From a virus, in IMG/VR virus record IMGVR_UViG_3300005515_000620, positions 1 through 42,021 of that record: a DNA stretch of 42,021 nt; one strand, written 5' to 3'. Below the pieces are notes generated by a model, which was given only the letters and a program-made list of their open reading frames with translations, searched no databases and was not told the DNA's origin. Of the stretch, positions 17,296-25,274 are shown piece after piece. The position numbers and the translations under genes were made by a program. Positions within the stretch are counted from its first letter, which is position 1, and each line of letters opens with the position of its first letter.

Positions 17296-17757
17296 TCAGT
17301 CCGCGACTTGGTCCGGCCGGCCCTCGGCGGTCTGAAAGTCGACCTCGACTTCCAAGGTGAATTGCCCGATCCGGTCGCGGGACCCTTCGGGATCGATGAC
17401 GGGTTGATAGCTGCCCTCGCGCACGTCGATGGCGAAGCTATTGAGCGCACCCGTCGCAGCGCTGTTGAAATCGGTAAACAGCGCCTTGACGACCTTCACG
17501 TAGAGATCGGCCAGGATCGGCGCGGGATCGCTGCCGTCGGCTGTCCTAACCAGTCCAATGAGCAGCGGTCGCGCCGTGAAATGATCGAGCCCGGTTTCCT
17601 GATAGTCCCCGCGATCGTGCGGGCCGTCATGGATCACCAACGTCCGGGAGCGCACCGCCGGGTCATGCCGGTTGCGCTCGACCTCAAGGCCGGGCATGTC
17701 GATCGCTTCGCACACGGTCTTGATCCGCGCATGGATCTGTTCGCGGATCGCCGTCAT
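17296..17757 (-). CDS. Tail terminator / neck protein
   Basis: A 153-residue protein from ATG 17757 in an ATGA overlap with the preceding joiner gene. The N-terminus (helix with I-R-E-Q-I-H-A-R-I) is followed by alternating beta strands. This length and layout fit tail terminator or neck-completion proteins, which stop tail polymerisation and connect to the head. It lies between the head-tail joiner and the tail tube gene, the expected site. The assignment rests mainly on gene order; the sequence itself has few motifs. Confidence 0.65.
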   Translation of the reverse strand: MTAIREQIHARIKTVCEAIDMPGLEVERNRHDPAVRSRTLVIHDGPHDRGDYQETGLDHFTARPLLIGLVRTADGSDPAPILADLYVKVVKALFTDFNSAATGALNSFAIDVREGSYQPVIDPEGSRDRIGQFTLEVEVDFQTAEGRPDQVAD

Positions 17758-18074
17758 GCGCGCGGCCGCCGCAGCGTCAAGCGCCAAGTGGCGCGCACCA
17801 GATCGGCGGCAAAATCCACAACCTCGAAACTCTCTGTGTTCCAGGTCACGACATCATCCTCGGCCGGCGATGCGATATCGCTTGCCAGCACATCAACCGA
17901 CAGGGGCGCGCCGCGCGAGGCGGTTTCGAATGAGCCGATCCGACCATCCGGCCCTGGTGCCGGGACGGCGCGGATCGGCAGCGGCGCGCCGCCGGCTGCC
18001 GGCGCATAGAGCACGTCGACCCCGATGTTCGGGTCGCGAAATGCGCCGGCAGCCATGACGTCGAAAGCGGACAC
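17754..18074 (-). CDS. Head-tail joining protein
   Basis: A 106-residue protein. The N-terminal motif M-S-A-F-D-V-M-A-A-G-A-F-R-D-P-N-I-G is typical of small head-tail joining proteins (FII-like). The rest is beta-rich, with a V-D-V-L-A segment and an Arg-rich end. It probably attaches the neck to the tail. It lies between the DUF2190 decoration gene and the tail terminator gene, exactly where FII homologues sit in lambda-type genomes. Confidence 0.75.
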   Translation of the reverse strand: MSAFDVMAAGAFRDPNIGVDVLYAPAAGGAPLPIRAVPAPGPDGRIGSFETASRGAPLSVDVLASDIASPAEDDVVTWNTESFEVVDFAADLVRATWRLTLRRPRA

Positions 18075-18083
18075 AGGCGGGCC

Positions 18084-18431
18084 TTACGGCTGAGCCGCCG
18101 CGGCCGCACCGTTCAAGCGCACGATGCCGGTTGCGCTTGGATTGGCCGCGACTTCCTCCGCGCTGCCGATCAGCAACAGGCCGGTTGCCGTAGCATTGGT
18201 GCAGCGCTTGTTGACATTGTCCCAATAGATCAGCTGGCCGACCGTCCATGCCTGCGCAGCCAGTTTCACCAGCTCGTACGTCCCGGTCGTGGACATCACG
18301 ACCGGCTTGGTATTCAGCGCGTCATTGACCGCCACACCGAACAGCTGGCCGACCTGAAGGCCGCCGCCAGTGACCACGTCATAGGGCGCAACGCGCGTGA
18401 CGTTCTCGCCCGGTCCCTTGTAGTTCTTCAT
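18084..18431 (-). CDS. DUF2190 capsid-associated protein
   Basis: A 115-residue protein with a good GGAG site. It begins M-K-N-Y and carries A-P-Y-D-V-V-T-G-G-G and L-F-G-V-A motifs of the DUF2190 family, in which small beta-rich proteins often decorate the outside of capsids. It follows the capsid gene after a hairpin terminator (18473-18491), which may limit its expression relative to capsid. A structural decoration or stabilising role is the expected function for this family. Confidence 0.8.
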   Translation of the reverse strand: MKNYKGPGENVTRVAPYDVVTGGGLQVGQLFGVAVNDALNTKPVVMSTTGTYELVKLAAQAWTVGQLIYWDNVNKRCTNATATGLLLIGSAEEVAANPSATGIVRLNGAAAAAQP

Positions 18432-18468
18432 TGGAGTCTCCGTTCCTTGGTTCCGTTCAACGCCAACG

Positions 18469-18491
18469 AAAAGGGCGGCCCAAGGCCGCCC
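18469..18491 (-). terminator. Intrinsic terminator after capsid gene
   Basis: Reading the minus strand, GGGCGGCC, loop TTG, GGCCGCCC and TTTTCG make a perfect 8-base stem followed by four T. It lies 37 bases after the capsid stop and 42 bases before the DUF2190 start. The short T tract and continued operon downstream suggest partial termination, lowering transcripts of decoration and tail genes relative to capsid. Confidence 0.7.
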
Positions 18492-18527
18492 CGTTCGTCT
18501 ACTCTGCGCTCTTGGCGCGCTGAGTGC

Positions 18528-19976
18528 TTACGCGCCGGGGTTCTTATAGAAGCCGCGCCAGTCGATCGCCTTGACGCCGAAGTCGAGCCGGCCCTTTACC
18601 TCCAGCCCATCCACGTCAAAGCCGATTCGGCTTTCGGTGTAGAGCCCTTCCTGACCGTCGAGATAGGCGTACTCGATCGTGTCGATGCCGGCCGGATCGG
18701 CCACCAGATACCAAGCCGTGGCGCTGACCGCATCCAAGCGACCTTCAGTGATCTGCGTCAGCTGCTTGTTAAATGGGTTGACATCCGCCGCCTTGGTCGG
18801 CGTGACATTCGTCGCCAGGAAGGTTTCAACGGTGGTCTCGATCGCCGCCGGATTGAGAATGTATTTCGGGGCGATGTTCAGAACACCCTCATCCGCAGTC
18901 AGGCCCTTCTGAACGCGCATCGCTGCACGGCCCGCGCCGAGGCTCGCCACGGATACCACGGCACCCGCACCAGCCAGATTGTTGTGATTGGCGTGAAACA
19001 ATGCCGTCCCGTCCGCCATTGCGGGGTTGCCGTTGATCACATTCCAGACCGCGTCGGATTCGTAGTTGGCCGCACTGCGACCCATGATCTCCGCCACACG
19101 GCCGAACGCCGAGAGGTCGTCGTTGATCAGGGCTTGGCGGGTGAATGGCAGGATCAGACCGCTGGTGCCGAGGCCGTATTTCTCGGCCGCTTCACTCAGC
19201 GCTCCGCGCTTGAATTCGCCGCCCTCGGCCACGTCCAGAAACTTCACCGCGCCGCTGATCTGCAGCCGGGTGACCGGCTTGAAGTCCGGCAGGTTCGACT
19301 GACGGGTGAACAGCTTGAAGCTCTGCGGCGTCACGTCATAGGCGCGGCGCATGGTCTTGCCGGCCACATTCGCCAGCACCAGCGGGAAGTCGCTGGTAGA
19401 CATTGCGCCGGCGCGAGTCATGCCGAGGCCGCGATCCAGCCCCATGATGGCGCTGGCCAGATCCATCTTGGGCAGGCCGCGGGTCTTGACGCCGCGCTGT
19501 TCCAGCATGTGTCGGCCGAGCTCCACCAGGCTCATGCCGCGCCACTCGCGAGCCTCGTCGGTGATCTTGACCGCGGGGTTCATCCGGTGTTCCAGCGCGA
19601 CCTCGATCGAGGGCAAGGCGCGATCGAACTGATCAGCGCCGGCCGCGATGTTGCTGCGGATCTCGACCGTGTTACCGCGCTCGGCCATAGCATCGATCAC
19701 CGCCGCGCGTGCCTGATCGAGGGGGACCCGCCGGGTGATCAGATCATCGGCGAAGTTATCGCCGAGGCCGGCCGCGCGCACCGCCTTGCGGATCTCGACC
19801 CCGCGGGTCATTTCCGCAGTGGCCGCCGCCGCGGCCGCATCGTTTGCGGCGCGCTGTGCTTCGGCGGGCGTTGCGGTGGCAACCGTCGGTGCCGCGGTCA
19901 CGGCCGGATCGACCGCGCGGTTCTGTTCAGCCAGGGCCTGCTCGGCAGCGGTCGGCGCCCGGTTCTCATTCGCCAT
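18528..19976 (-). CDS. Internally started capsid product (candidate)
   Basis: In frame inside the fusion, ATG 19976 (Met206) is preceded by a perfect ribosome site, AGGAGG at 19990-19985, 8 bases upstream. Such a site inside a coding region is unlikely by chance. Initiation here would give a 482-residue protein holding the scaffold-like helix and capsid domains without the protease. That would supply many capsid copies from one gene while keeping protease scarce. Translation from this site is an inference; the SD and ATG are seen directly. Confidence 0.65.
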   Translation of the reverse strand: MANENRAPTAAEQALAEQNRAVDPAVTAAPTVATATPAEAQRAANDAAAAAATAEMTRGVEIRKAVRAAGLGDNFADDLITRRVPLDQARAAVIDAMAERGNTVEIRSNIAAGADQFDRALPSIEVALEHRMNPAVKITDEAREWRGMSLVELGRHMLEQRGVKTRGLPKMDLASAIMGLDRGLGMTRAGAMSTSDFPLVLANVAGKTMRRAYDVTPQSFKLFTRQSNLPDFKPVTRLQISGAVKFLDVAEGGEFKRGALSEAAEKYGLGTSGLILPFTRQALINDDLSAFGRVAEIMGRSAANYESDAVWNVINGNPAMADGTALFHANHNNLAGAGAVVSVASLGAGRAAMRVQKGLTADEGVLNIAPKYILNPAAIETTVETFLATNVTPTKAADVNPFNKQLTQITEGRLDAVSATAWYLVADPAGIDTIEYAYLDGQEGLYTESRIGFDVDGLEVKGRLDFGVKAIDWRGFYKNPGA

Positions 19977-20591
19977 GGTGGATTCCTCCTGTGTGGCGGG
20001 TTGATGGGCGGGGTCCGCCCGGACGAACTCGCACGGGAACGACTCCCGTGCGGCATTCCTGGTCTGCGCACCGGCATCGGCCGGCACCGCAACCATGCTG
20101 ATTTCGTAGGGCATCCAGTCGATGCACCGATAAACTGGGATCTGCCCTTCGGTCTCTTCGACCAGATACTTGCGCGCGATGTAGCCGACGCTCACGTTGC
20201 CGATGATGCCGCGGGACACGTCCTGCCAGATCGGCGCAACCTCATCGCGCTCGGAGAACTGAACGGTCGCCACGCCCTGGCCGTTCTGGATCTTGGCCGT
20301 GCCGCGCGAGACCACCCCGAGCACCGAAGACAGCTGCCATGTGTCATGACTGTCGAGAAGGTTGGCGCCACCGTTGAGCCGCGAAAGATCGACGTGGCCT
20401 TCCTCCAGGCTCAACACTTCGTCGTAGTACCGCCCTTGCCGCCAGTCATAGCGGCGCACCGCCGCGCCGGTCGACCACACAAGGTCAATCGTGCGCTTTT
20501 CCGAGTTCGCCGTGGCAGGCGTGAAAGTCGCGGCGCGAACCTGCATCGGCAGATCGGCGCGCGGCGGCTCACTTTGCTTCGGTTTGGCCAT
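18528..20591 (-). CDS. Prohead protease / major capsid fusion
   Basis: A 687-residue protein (ATG 20591, GGAG site). Residues 30-175 are an HK97-type U35 prohead protease: His82 in L-L-D-S-H-D-T, Ser134 in G-N-V-S-V-G-Y, and a conserved acidic position in P-Y-E-I-S-M-V (Glu163). A linker and Ala-rich helical delta/scaffold region (about 205-290) precede a capsid domain with HK97-like features to the end. Protease-capsid fusions of this type are known in alphaproteobacterial phages. The protease would remove the scaffold during prohead maturation. An internal start (see next entry) may let free capsid be made too. Confidence 0.9.
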   Translation of the reverse strand: MAKPKQSEPPRADLPMQVRAATFTPATANSEKRTIDLVWSTGAAVRRYDWRQGRYYDEVLSLEEGHVDLSRLNGGANLLDSHDTWQLSSVLGVVSRGTAKIQNGQGVATVQFSERDEVAPIWQDVSRGIIGNVSVGYIARKYLVEETEGQIPVYRCIDWMPYEISMVAVPADAGAQTRNAARESFPCEFVRADPAHQPATQEESTMANENRAPTAAEQALAEQNRAVDPAVTAAPTVATATPAEAQRAANDAAAAAATAEMTRGVEIRKAVRAAGLGDNFADDLITRRVPLDQARAAVIDAMAERGNTVEIRSNIAAGADQFDRALPSIEVALEHRMNPAVKITDEAREWRGMSLVELGRHMLEQRGVKTRGLPKMDLASAIMGLDRGLGMTRAGAMSTSDFPLVLANVAGKTMRRAYDVTPQSFKLFTRQSNLPDFKPVTRLQISGAVKFLDVAEGGEFKRGALSEAAEKYGLGTSGLILPFTRQALINDDLSAFGRVAEIMGRSAANYESDAVWNVINGNPAMADGTALFHANHNNLAGAGAVVSVASLGAGRAAMRVQKGLTADEGVLNIAPKYILNPAAIETTVETFLATNVTPTKAADVNPFNKQLTQITEGRLDAVSATAWYLVADPAGIDTIEYAYLDGQEGLYTESRIGFDVDGLEVKGRLDFGVKAIDWRGFYKNPGA
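19985..19990 (-). promoter_or_regulatory. Internal Shine-Dalgarno (AGGAGG)
   Basis: Minus-strand AGGAGG lies 8 bases before the in-frame ATG at 19976 within the protease-capsid gene. It is as strong as any ribosome site in this window and decides the candidate internal capsid start. Confidence 0.7.
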
Positions 20592-22065
20592 TGCCTTCTC
20601 CGTTGTCCGAAAGATTCGAGGCCGAGCCGGTCATGGTGACCTTGCGCGGATCGCAATCGAGCACAACCCCCGCCGCGTCCAGCCGTTCATTCGTGCGCTG
20701 GATCGCCGCCAGTTGCGCCGCGGGGTCGCCGCCGTTCTCAGCGACCGCGTCTTCCCACAACAGGATGCCGTTGCGGATCGCGCGTTGCTGCGCGCGCGTA
20801 TCCTTGTCAGGGTCGACGCTCTCGCGCCGCGGCGGGGTCCAGACCACGCCGCCGCGCAAATCGTTCTCGGTCAGGGTGCCGGCGATCAGCGCGGCCTCTG
20901 CAAACCAGTTCCAGACCCGATCGCACAGAACTGGGATGACGGTTTGCCAGCGCACCATGTCGATCATGCGCCAGTGGCGAACGTGGCCGGCGCGATAGCT
21001 CGTATAATTGACGTTCGAAAGGTCGCCCGTCATATCTTCATAGGTGTTGTGCATGCCGGCCGCGACTTTGCGGTGGCTTACCTGCATAAACGCCCCATAG
21101 TCGCCGCCCTGCGCCGGGGAGGTTGTGGTGACCTCCTGCCCAGCGTCCAGATACGCGATCATGCCCGGTTCGATGGATTCGATGCGGCGGCCCTGCGCAT
21201 CGGTCCTGGTGTTTCCGATCGGCGCCGCCTCATCCCCGGTCGACGTCACGAATGCGGCAAGGCAAGACTCGATTTTCTTGCGCATGGCCTCGGCGTCTTC
21301 GTAATCGTCCGAATCTCGCGCTGGATTGATCGCGGCATGAAACCACGGCGTCCCGCGCACCTGGCCGAGCCGCGGCGCGCGGAACAGGTGGATGATCTCG
21401 CTGGCGGGCACGCGGCGGCTTTCCAGGCTGAGGCTGTTTCGCCCCAGTCCCACCGCGATATCGCCCGGATGGCGATCGAACAGCCAATAAGCAGCGCGAG
21501 CGCCGATCGCATCGAACTCAACGCCCTGGATCACGAGGTTGCCGGCGAAGATCCCGGTTTTGTTGTGGTCGAGGAAATCACCTTCCATTGGCTGCAGCTG
21601 CAACGGCACCGGCAGGCCATCGGACATCTTGCGCGGCCGGCGGCGGATCAGCGCGTCGCCGCCCTCGATCATCGCCCGGACCACCAGGCCCTGCATGGCC
21701 TCGAAACCGGATTGCCCCTCGGCGTCGCAGACCTTGCACCAGGCCGACCAGAGCGCGGCAACCTTCGGCGACGTGGTACGAGCCAAAATGCCGGTGCCGA
21801 TCAGATCGCTTTCAAGGTTGGCCAACGCCTGCGTCGCATAAGGATAGTTGCGCACCAGATCCCGCGACCGATCTCGCAGCCGCACCAGATCGTTGCCCAG
21901 CTCGGCATTGCCCGACTTGCTGTTGGCCTGCCAGCCATCGGCGCGCCGCCCGAGCTTCGCGCCCTCGTAACTGCGCTTCGCCAATTGCATCGCCGCGCGG
22001 GCGCGAACTCGCTTCAGACCGCGCTCGGGATCGAGCCAGCCAACAACCGTATCGATCGGGTTCAA
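20569..22065 (-). CDS. Portal protein, lambda family
   Basis: A 498-residue protein starting M-N-P-I-D-T-V. It matches phage lambda-family portal proteins in length and motif order: an R-x-R-x-L-V-R-N-Y-P helix after about 65 residues, the segment with I-G-T-G-I, a conserved W-K/C region, and a central F-D-R-H-P-G-D motif. Portal dodecamers form the DNA entry and exit channel in the capsid. The gene overlaps the protease-capsid gene by 23 bases, so translation may be coupled. Domains and order (terminase, gpW, portal, protease-capsid) are canonical. Confidence 0.9.
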   Translation of the reverse strand: MNPIDTVVGWLDPERGLKRVRARAAMQLAKRSYEGAKLGRRADGWQANSKSGNAELGNDLVRLRDRSRDLVRNYPYATQALANLESDLIGTGILARTTSPKVAALWSAWCKVCDAEGQSGFEAMQGLVVRAMIEGGDALIRRRPRKMSDGLPVPLQLQPMEGDFLDHNKTGIFAGNLVIQGVEFDAIGARAAYWLFDRHPGDIAVGLGRNSLSLESRRVPASEIIHLFRAPRLGQVRGTPWFHAAINPARDSDDYEDAEAMRKKIESCLAAFVTSTGDEAAPIGNTRTDAQGRRIESIEPGMIAYLDAGQEVTTTSPAQGGDYGAFMQVSHRKVAAGMHNTYEDMTGDLSNVNYTSYRAGHVRHWRMIDMVRWQTVIPVLCDRVWNWFAEAALIAGTLTENDLRGGVVWTPPRRESVDPDKDTRAQQRAIRNGILLWEDAVAENGGDPAAQLAAIQRTNERLDAAGVVLDCDPRKVTMTGSASNLSDNGEGNGQTEAK

Positions 22066-22068
22066 GGT

Positions 22069-22296
22069 CTACCCCTTCGAAAACGAGACGTAGCTGGCGC
22101 GAATGGGTGGCGTCGAAGCCGAGGCGGCCAGTGGATTGGCCACGCCGAGCGCCGCGGCGACCGTGCCGATCCGCGATTCCAGATCGGCGCGGCTGGCGTA
22201 TTCCATCTTGCGGCCGTCATACTCCACGACCAGCGCACCGAGGCCCCAAGCCTGCACCAGCGCGTCCAGCATCCCCTGGTTAATCGCCGTGGTCAT
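22069..22296 (-). CDS. gpW-like head-tail joining protein
   Basis: A 75-residue protein. ATG 22296 overlaps the large terminase stop (ATGA); the longer open frame upstream is a shadow and rejected. The sequence, with A-L-V-V-E-Y-D-G-R-K, R-A-D-L-E-S-R-I and small size, resembles gpW-type proteins that sit between terminase and portal genes and close the head. It lies in exactly that slot here. Confidence 0.75.
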   Translation of the reverse strand: MTTAINQGMLDALVQAWGLGALVVEYDGRKMEYASRADLESRIGTVAAALGVANPLAASASTPPIRASYVSFSKG

Positions 22297-24425
22297 CGCT
22301 TCAGCCAGTCCTTTCTGCGACCGCCGATCCATTCGCCGTCGCTGCGCGGCCCTCGTTCGGCAGCCCGTTGCGCCGCAGCCGCCGCAGGCTGCTCCGTCAC
22401 CGCTGTCGGGGCCTCGCCTTCGATCACCCGCACCAGCGAATTGACATCGTGCGGCGCGGCCCATAGCGGCGCGTCGGTCCAATCGATCCGATCCCATCGC
22501 CATGGCGGCCGCATCACTGCGGCGCGCGCATAGACCATGTGGTCGAAAGCTTCGTTGCGGATCTGGCCGGGCCGCAGATCCCAACCCTTTTCCGTCTTTT
22601 GCTCGGCTGTTACCTGCGCATACCACTCGCCAATTAGGTTCTTTGGCGTGTGAACGTAGCCGGGACCCGGCGCGGTGCGTCGAAGCGCACCGGCCACATC
22701 GTCCTTCAGATCGTTCGACCCGATCAGCAGCAACTGCTGCCCGCGCGCGATCAGCCGGCCGTCCTGTTTCCAGTCGAGCTTGCTGAGGCCGATGCGCTTG
22801 GGGCCGACCTTTGCGTCACCCTTCAGCAGCATCAACCGCGCCTTGTCGATCTTGCGCTTACGGGCCTCGATCCCGAACCGGTAAGCATTGCCCGTCACGC
22901 CCGGCGCGCCGCCGCTGTCGATCGCAACGCACAGCGCGGCAAGTCCGCGGCTCGGATCATCGGCAAGCGGCCATGCCCGGTCGAGCAGCGGCCACAACTG
23001 CGCCCAATCCTCCGGATGGGAGGCCGGATCGCAGAGTCGGCCATCCTCGGCCGAGCCCGTGATCTGCCAGCGATCGACAATCCAGCACTCCCATTCCGGG
23101 CCAAAGCCGGTCACCTGGACGTCGAAATATCGCCCTTGCACGTCCACCGTGATCACCAGCGCGCGAACCCCGGCCGGCACGGTGCTTTGCAGCCAGGCTT
23201 CTTTCCGCAGCTCGATCGCCGCCGCGTCCAGAACTTCGGCGTTCGGATCTTCGCGCGGCCAATATGGTTCGCCGAGCGACGTGTTGATGACGCTCCGCAG
23301 TCCCTCGGCATCGCCGTTGCGGTTGAACGCGGCTTCGGCCCGAAGATAGGCGCGCACCAGATCCGGCCATGTCTGAAACGCCGCAGCCGGCCCTTTCAGC
23401 CAAAAGCTGGCGATGCTGGACCGACGCGGCGTGCCGGTGATCTGGCCCGCCGCGTCGATCCGCTCCCCCTCCCGCAGCCACCGGCCCCGAGCATTCATCC
23501 AATCTTTTCTCTGCGGCTCGATCTCGGCGCCGCAGGATGGGCAGTCCATCACGGCCGCCGCCGCAGCTTCCTCGATCGAGCCGAGCGGTTCGCCGTCTTT
23601 GTCCTTCGGCCAGGACAGATGCTTGAACTGCCCTTCGAAGTAATCGCCGCAATGTGGGCACGGCCAGTACCAGAGTCGCCGGTCACCCTGGTTGAACAGG
23701 TCGAGGATGCCGGTCGTGGGTGGCGCTTCATGACCGGTTGGCTGCCACGGCTTTTCCGGATCGACCACAACGTCCCGGCCCGGCGAGCATTCGACCACCG
23801 TCATGCCGCGCGAGCCGTAGGTTTGCGTCCGCTTGCGGCCGAGCTCGAAAACCGATCCTTCGCCGCCCACGCTTTCCGGCATACGGTCGTACTCGGTCAC
23901 CAGCACCAGCTGATAATCCTTGCTGGAAAGGTGATCGATGGTCGGCCAGCCGTTGACCAGCCGCATCCCCGAGTAAAGCTTGTCGAAGAGATTGTCGTCG
24001 TTGCGGTTCGGCGAAAGCCGCTTCCGCACTTCCGGACAAACGCGGTTCATCGGATCCAGGTGTTCCAGCGAGAACAGCCGCGCGCTGTTCTGACTGGTGT
24101 TGATCATCAACGTCGAGCACGGATCGCAGATGATACGATGCAGCGCCGTGTTGAGCATCAGCGCCGCCGACTTTGCAGACCGCGCCGGCCCGGCGAAGAT
24201 AACCGCCTCTTTCTCACGTGACGCCGTTTCGTCCATCGGCTCGACCATGTACGGCGCGGTCGTGTTGCGCCATGGTCCGGTCTGGCCGCCGGTTGTGATG
24301 ATGCGATAGCGCTCGGCGGCAATGGATGGCGCCAGCTTTTGGCGCGGCATCAAAATCGCCGAAGCTTTCCGGAACACGTCCTCCGGATCGGCGAAGCCCG
24401 ACTCAGTCCGCGAGGAAGTCACCAT
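22293..24425 (-). CDS. Terminase large subunit, GpA family
   Basis: A 710-residue packaging motor. The ATPase domain has an atypical Walker A, G-P-A-R-S-A-K-S (residues 79-86; Ala where Gly usually precedes Lys), and a Walker B, L-V-L-V-T-E-Y-D (residues 173-180). Two CPxC pairs (Cys256/259 and Cys295/298) form a zinc-binding insert as in GpA proteins. The C-terminal half has an RNase H-like nuclease fold with V-I-T-V-D-V-Q. GpA-type terminases usually cut cos sites in lambda-like phages, suggesting cos packaging. The start overlaps the small subunit by 23 bases. Confidence 0.9.
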   Translation of the reverse strand: MVTSSRTESGFADPEDVFRKASAILMPRQKLAPSIAAERYRIITTGGQTGPWRNTTAPYMVEPMDETASREKEAVIFAGPARSAKSAALMLNTALHRIICDPCSTLMINTSQNSARLFSLEHLDPMNRVCPEVRKRLSPNRNDDNLFDKLYSGMRLVNGWPTIDHLSSKDYQLVLVTEYDRMPESVGGEGSVFELGRKRTQTYGSRGMTVVECSPGRDVVVDPEKPWQPTGHEAPPTTGILDLFNQGDRRLWYWPCPHCGDYFEGQFKHLSWPKDKDGEPLGSIEEAAAAAVMDCPSCGAEIEPQRKDWMNARGRWLREGERIDAAGQITGTPRRSSIASFWLKGPAAAFQTWPDLVRAYLRAEAAFNRNGDAEGLRSVINTSLGEPYWPREDPNAEVLDAAAIELRKEAWLQSTVPAGVRALVITVDVQGRYFDVQVTGFGPEWECWIVDRWQITGSAEDGRLCDPASHPEDWAQLWPLLDRAWPLADDPSRGLAALCVAIDSGGAPGVTGNAYRFGIEARKRKIDKARLMLLKGDAKVGPKRIGLSKLDWKQDGRLIARGQQLLLIGSNDLKDDVAGALRRTAPGPGYVHTPKNLIGEWYAQVTAEQKTEKGWDLRPGQIRNEAFDHMVYARAAVMRPPWRWDRIDWTDAPLWAAPHDVNSLVRVIEGEAPTAVTEQPAAAAAQRAAERGPRSDGEWIGGRRKDWLKR

Positions 24426-24993
24426 GCATCAACTCATTCGCGAGGTGTTCGCAGAAGGTCGAAACCTCGGCCGCGCACAACTCCGTCGTCGCCGCATCCC
24501 AATTCAATCGCCGCGCCAGCGTGTCCGGCATGCGCGCCATGAAATCGGCCACGAATTTCAAGCGGCGTTCCAGGGCACGCTCGGCGCGGGCAACTTCGAC
24601 CAGCTCGCCGCGGGTCTGGCGCAGCTTGACCGCCAGCAGTTCGGCCTGGTGCGCCTTGATCTTCTGATCGGCGGTCAGGCGGTCATCGCCATCGACGGCG
24701 CCGCCAATCAATTCCATTTGCAGCTGCGCGATGCGCTCATTGCGCTTGCGGGCCGCTTCGGCTTCCTCGGTCTCGCGCGCTTCCAGATAGGTGCGCAGCT
24801 TGACCGGATCGATCTGATACGGGCGGCCGTTGCCGCCGCGCTCCACCACGAATCGGTCGCCGCCATCGCGAATCCAGCGATCGAGGGTCGGCAGCGAGAC
24901 CTTGAACGCCTCGGCCGCCTCCTCGCGGGTCAGGGTAAGCGGTGCCTCGGCTGCCTCAACCGGCGCCGTGACGGCCGCCGCGTTGTCAGGCAT
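24403..24993 (-). CDS. Terminase small subunit
   Basis: A 196-residue protein. Residues 22-55 form a winged-helix-like or Nu1-type DNA-binding motif (R-E-E-A-A-E-A-F-K-V-S ... L-D-R-W-I-R-D-G-G). A long charged helix (75-150) would mediate oligomer formation. The C-terminal residues may contact the large subunit, into whose start it overlaps. It would recognise the packaging site, perhaps in the non-coding region just upstream. Confidence 0.8.
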   Translation of the reverse strand: MPDNAAAVTAPVEAAEAPLTLTREEAAEAFKVSLPTLDRWIRDGGDRFVVERGGNGRPYQIDPVKLRTYLEARETEEAEAARKRNERIAQLQMELIGGAVDGDDRLTADQKIKAHQAELLAVKLRQTRGELVEVARAERALERRLKFVADFMARMPDTLARRLNWDAATTELCAAEVSTFCEHLANELMHGDFLAD

Positions 24994-25274
24994 GGCGGCA
25001 CCATCAACAGAAACATCAACCTAAAGCCCTGATAAATCAGGAATCTATCAAAACCCCGCGCCCTAGCCGCCCGCATAGCGCCTCGGATGCGGGAAGGACC
25101 CAAGGGCATCGGGCATAGCGGGATGTGCGGCCGGGTTTTCACCCAGGGACCGGCCCGGCGCTACTGATGACCGGCCGCACGGTGCTGGAAACGGAAGCGC
25201 GCCCGGCGAGTCTCGCATCGGGCGCGCTGATCTCTGATCTTAGCGTTGGAAATACGCCAAAGCGTCTAACTCGT
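24994..25274. other. Non-coding region before terminase; candidate cos
   Basis: A gap of 281 bases with no convincing gene. It contains two inverted repeats: CCTGAT-AA-ATCAGG at 25028-25041, and a perfect 10-base repeat, GTGCGGCCGG (25125-25134) with CCGGCCGCAC (25171-25180), 36 bases apart. Lambda-like phages carry cos just upstream of the small terminase gene, so this is the most likely place for the packaging site. Assignment is by position only; no cos consensus was matched. Confidence 0.4.

Noticed and set aside
20491-22533. A 680-residue plus-strand open frame opposite portal and protease genes
   Set aside because: Arg/Ala/His-rich composition without domains, and fully covered by well-supported minus-strand genes.
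22297-22626. Long N-terminal extension of the gpW-like gene
   Set aside because: It overlaps the terminase gene in another frame, with shadow-like Arg/Gly composition, while ATG 22296 forms an ATGA overlap.
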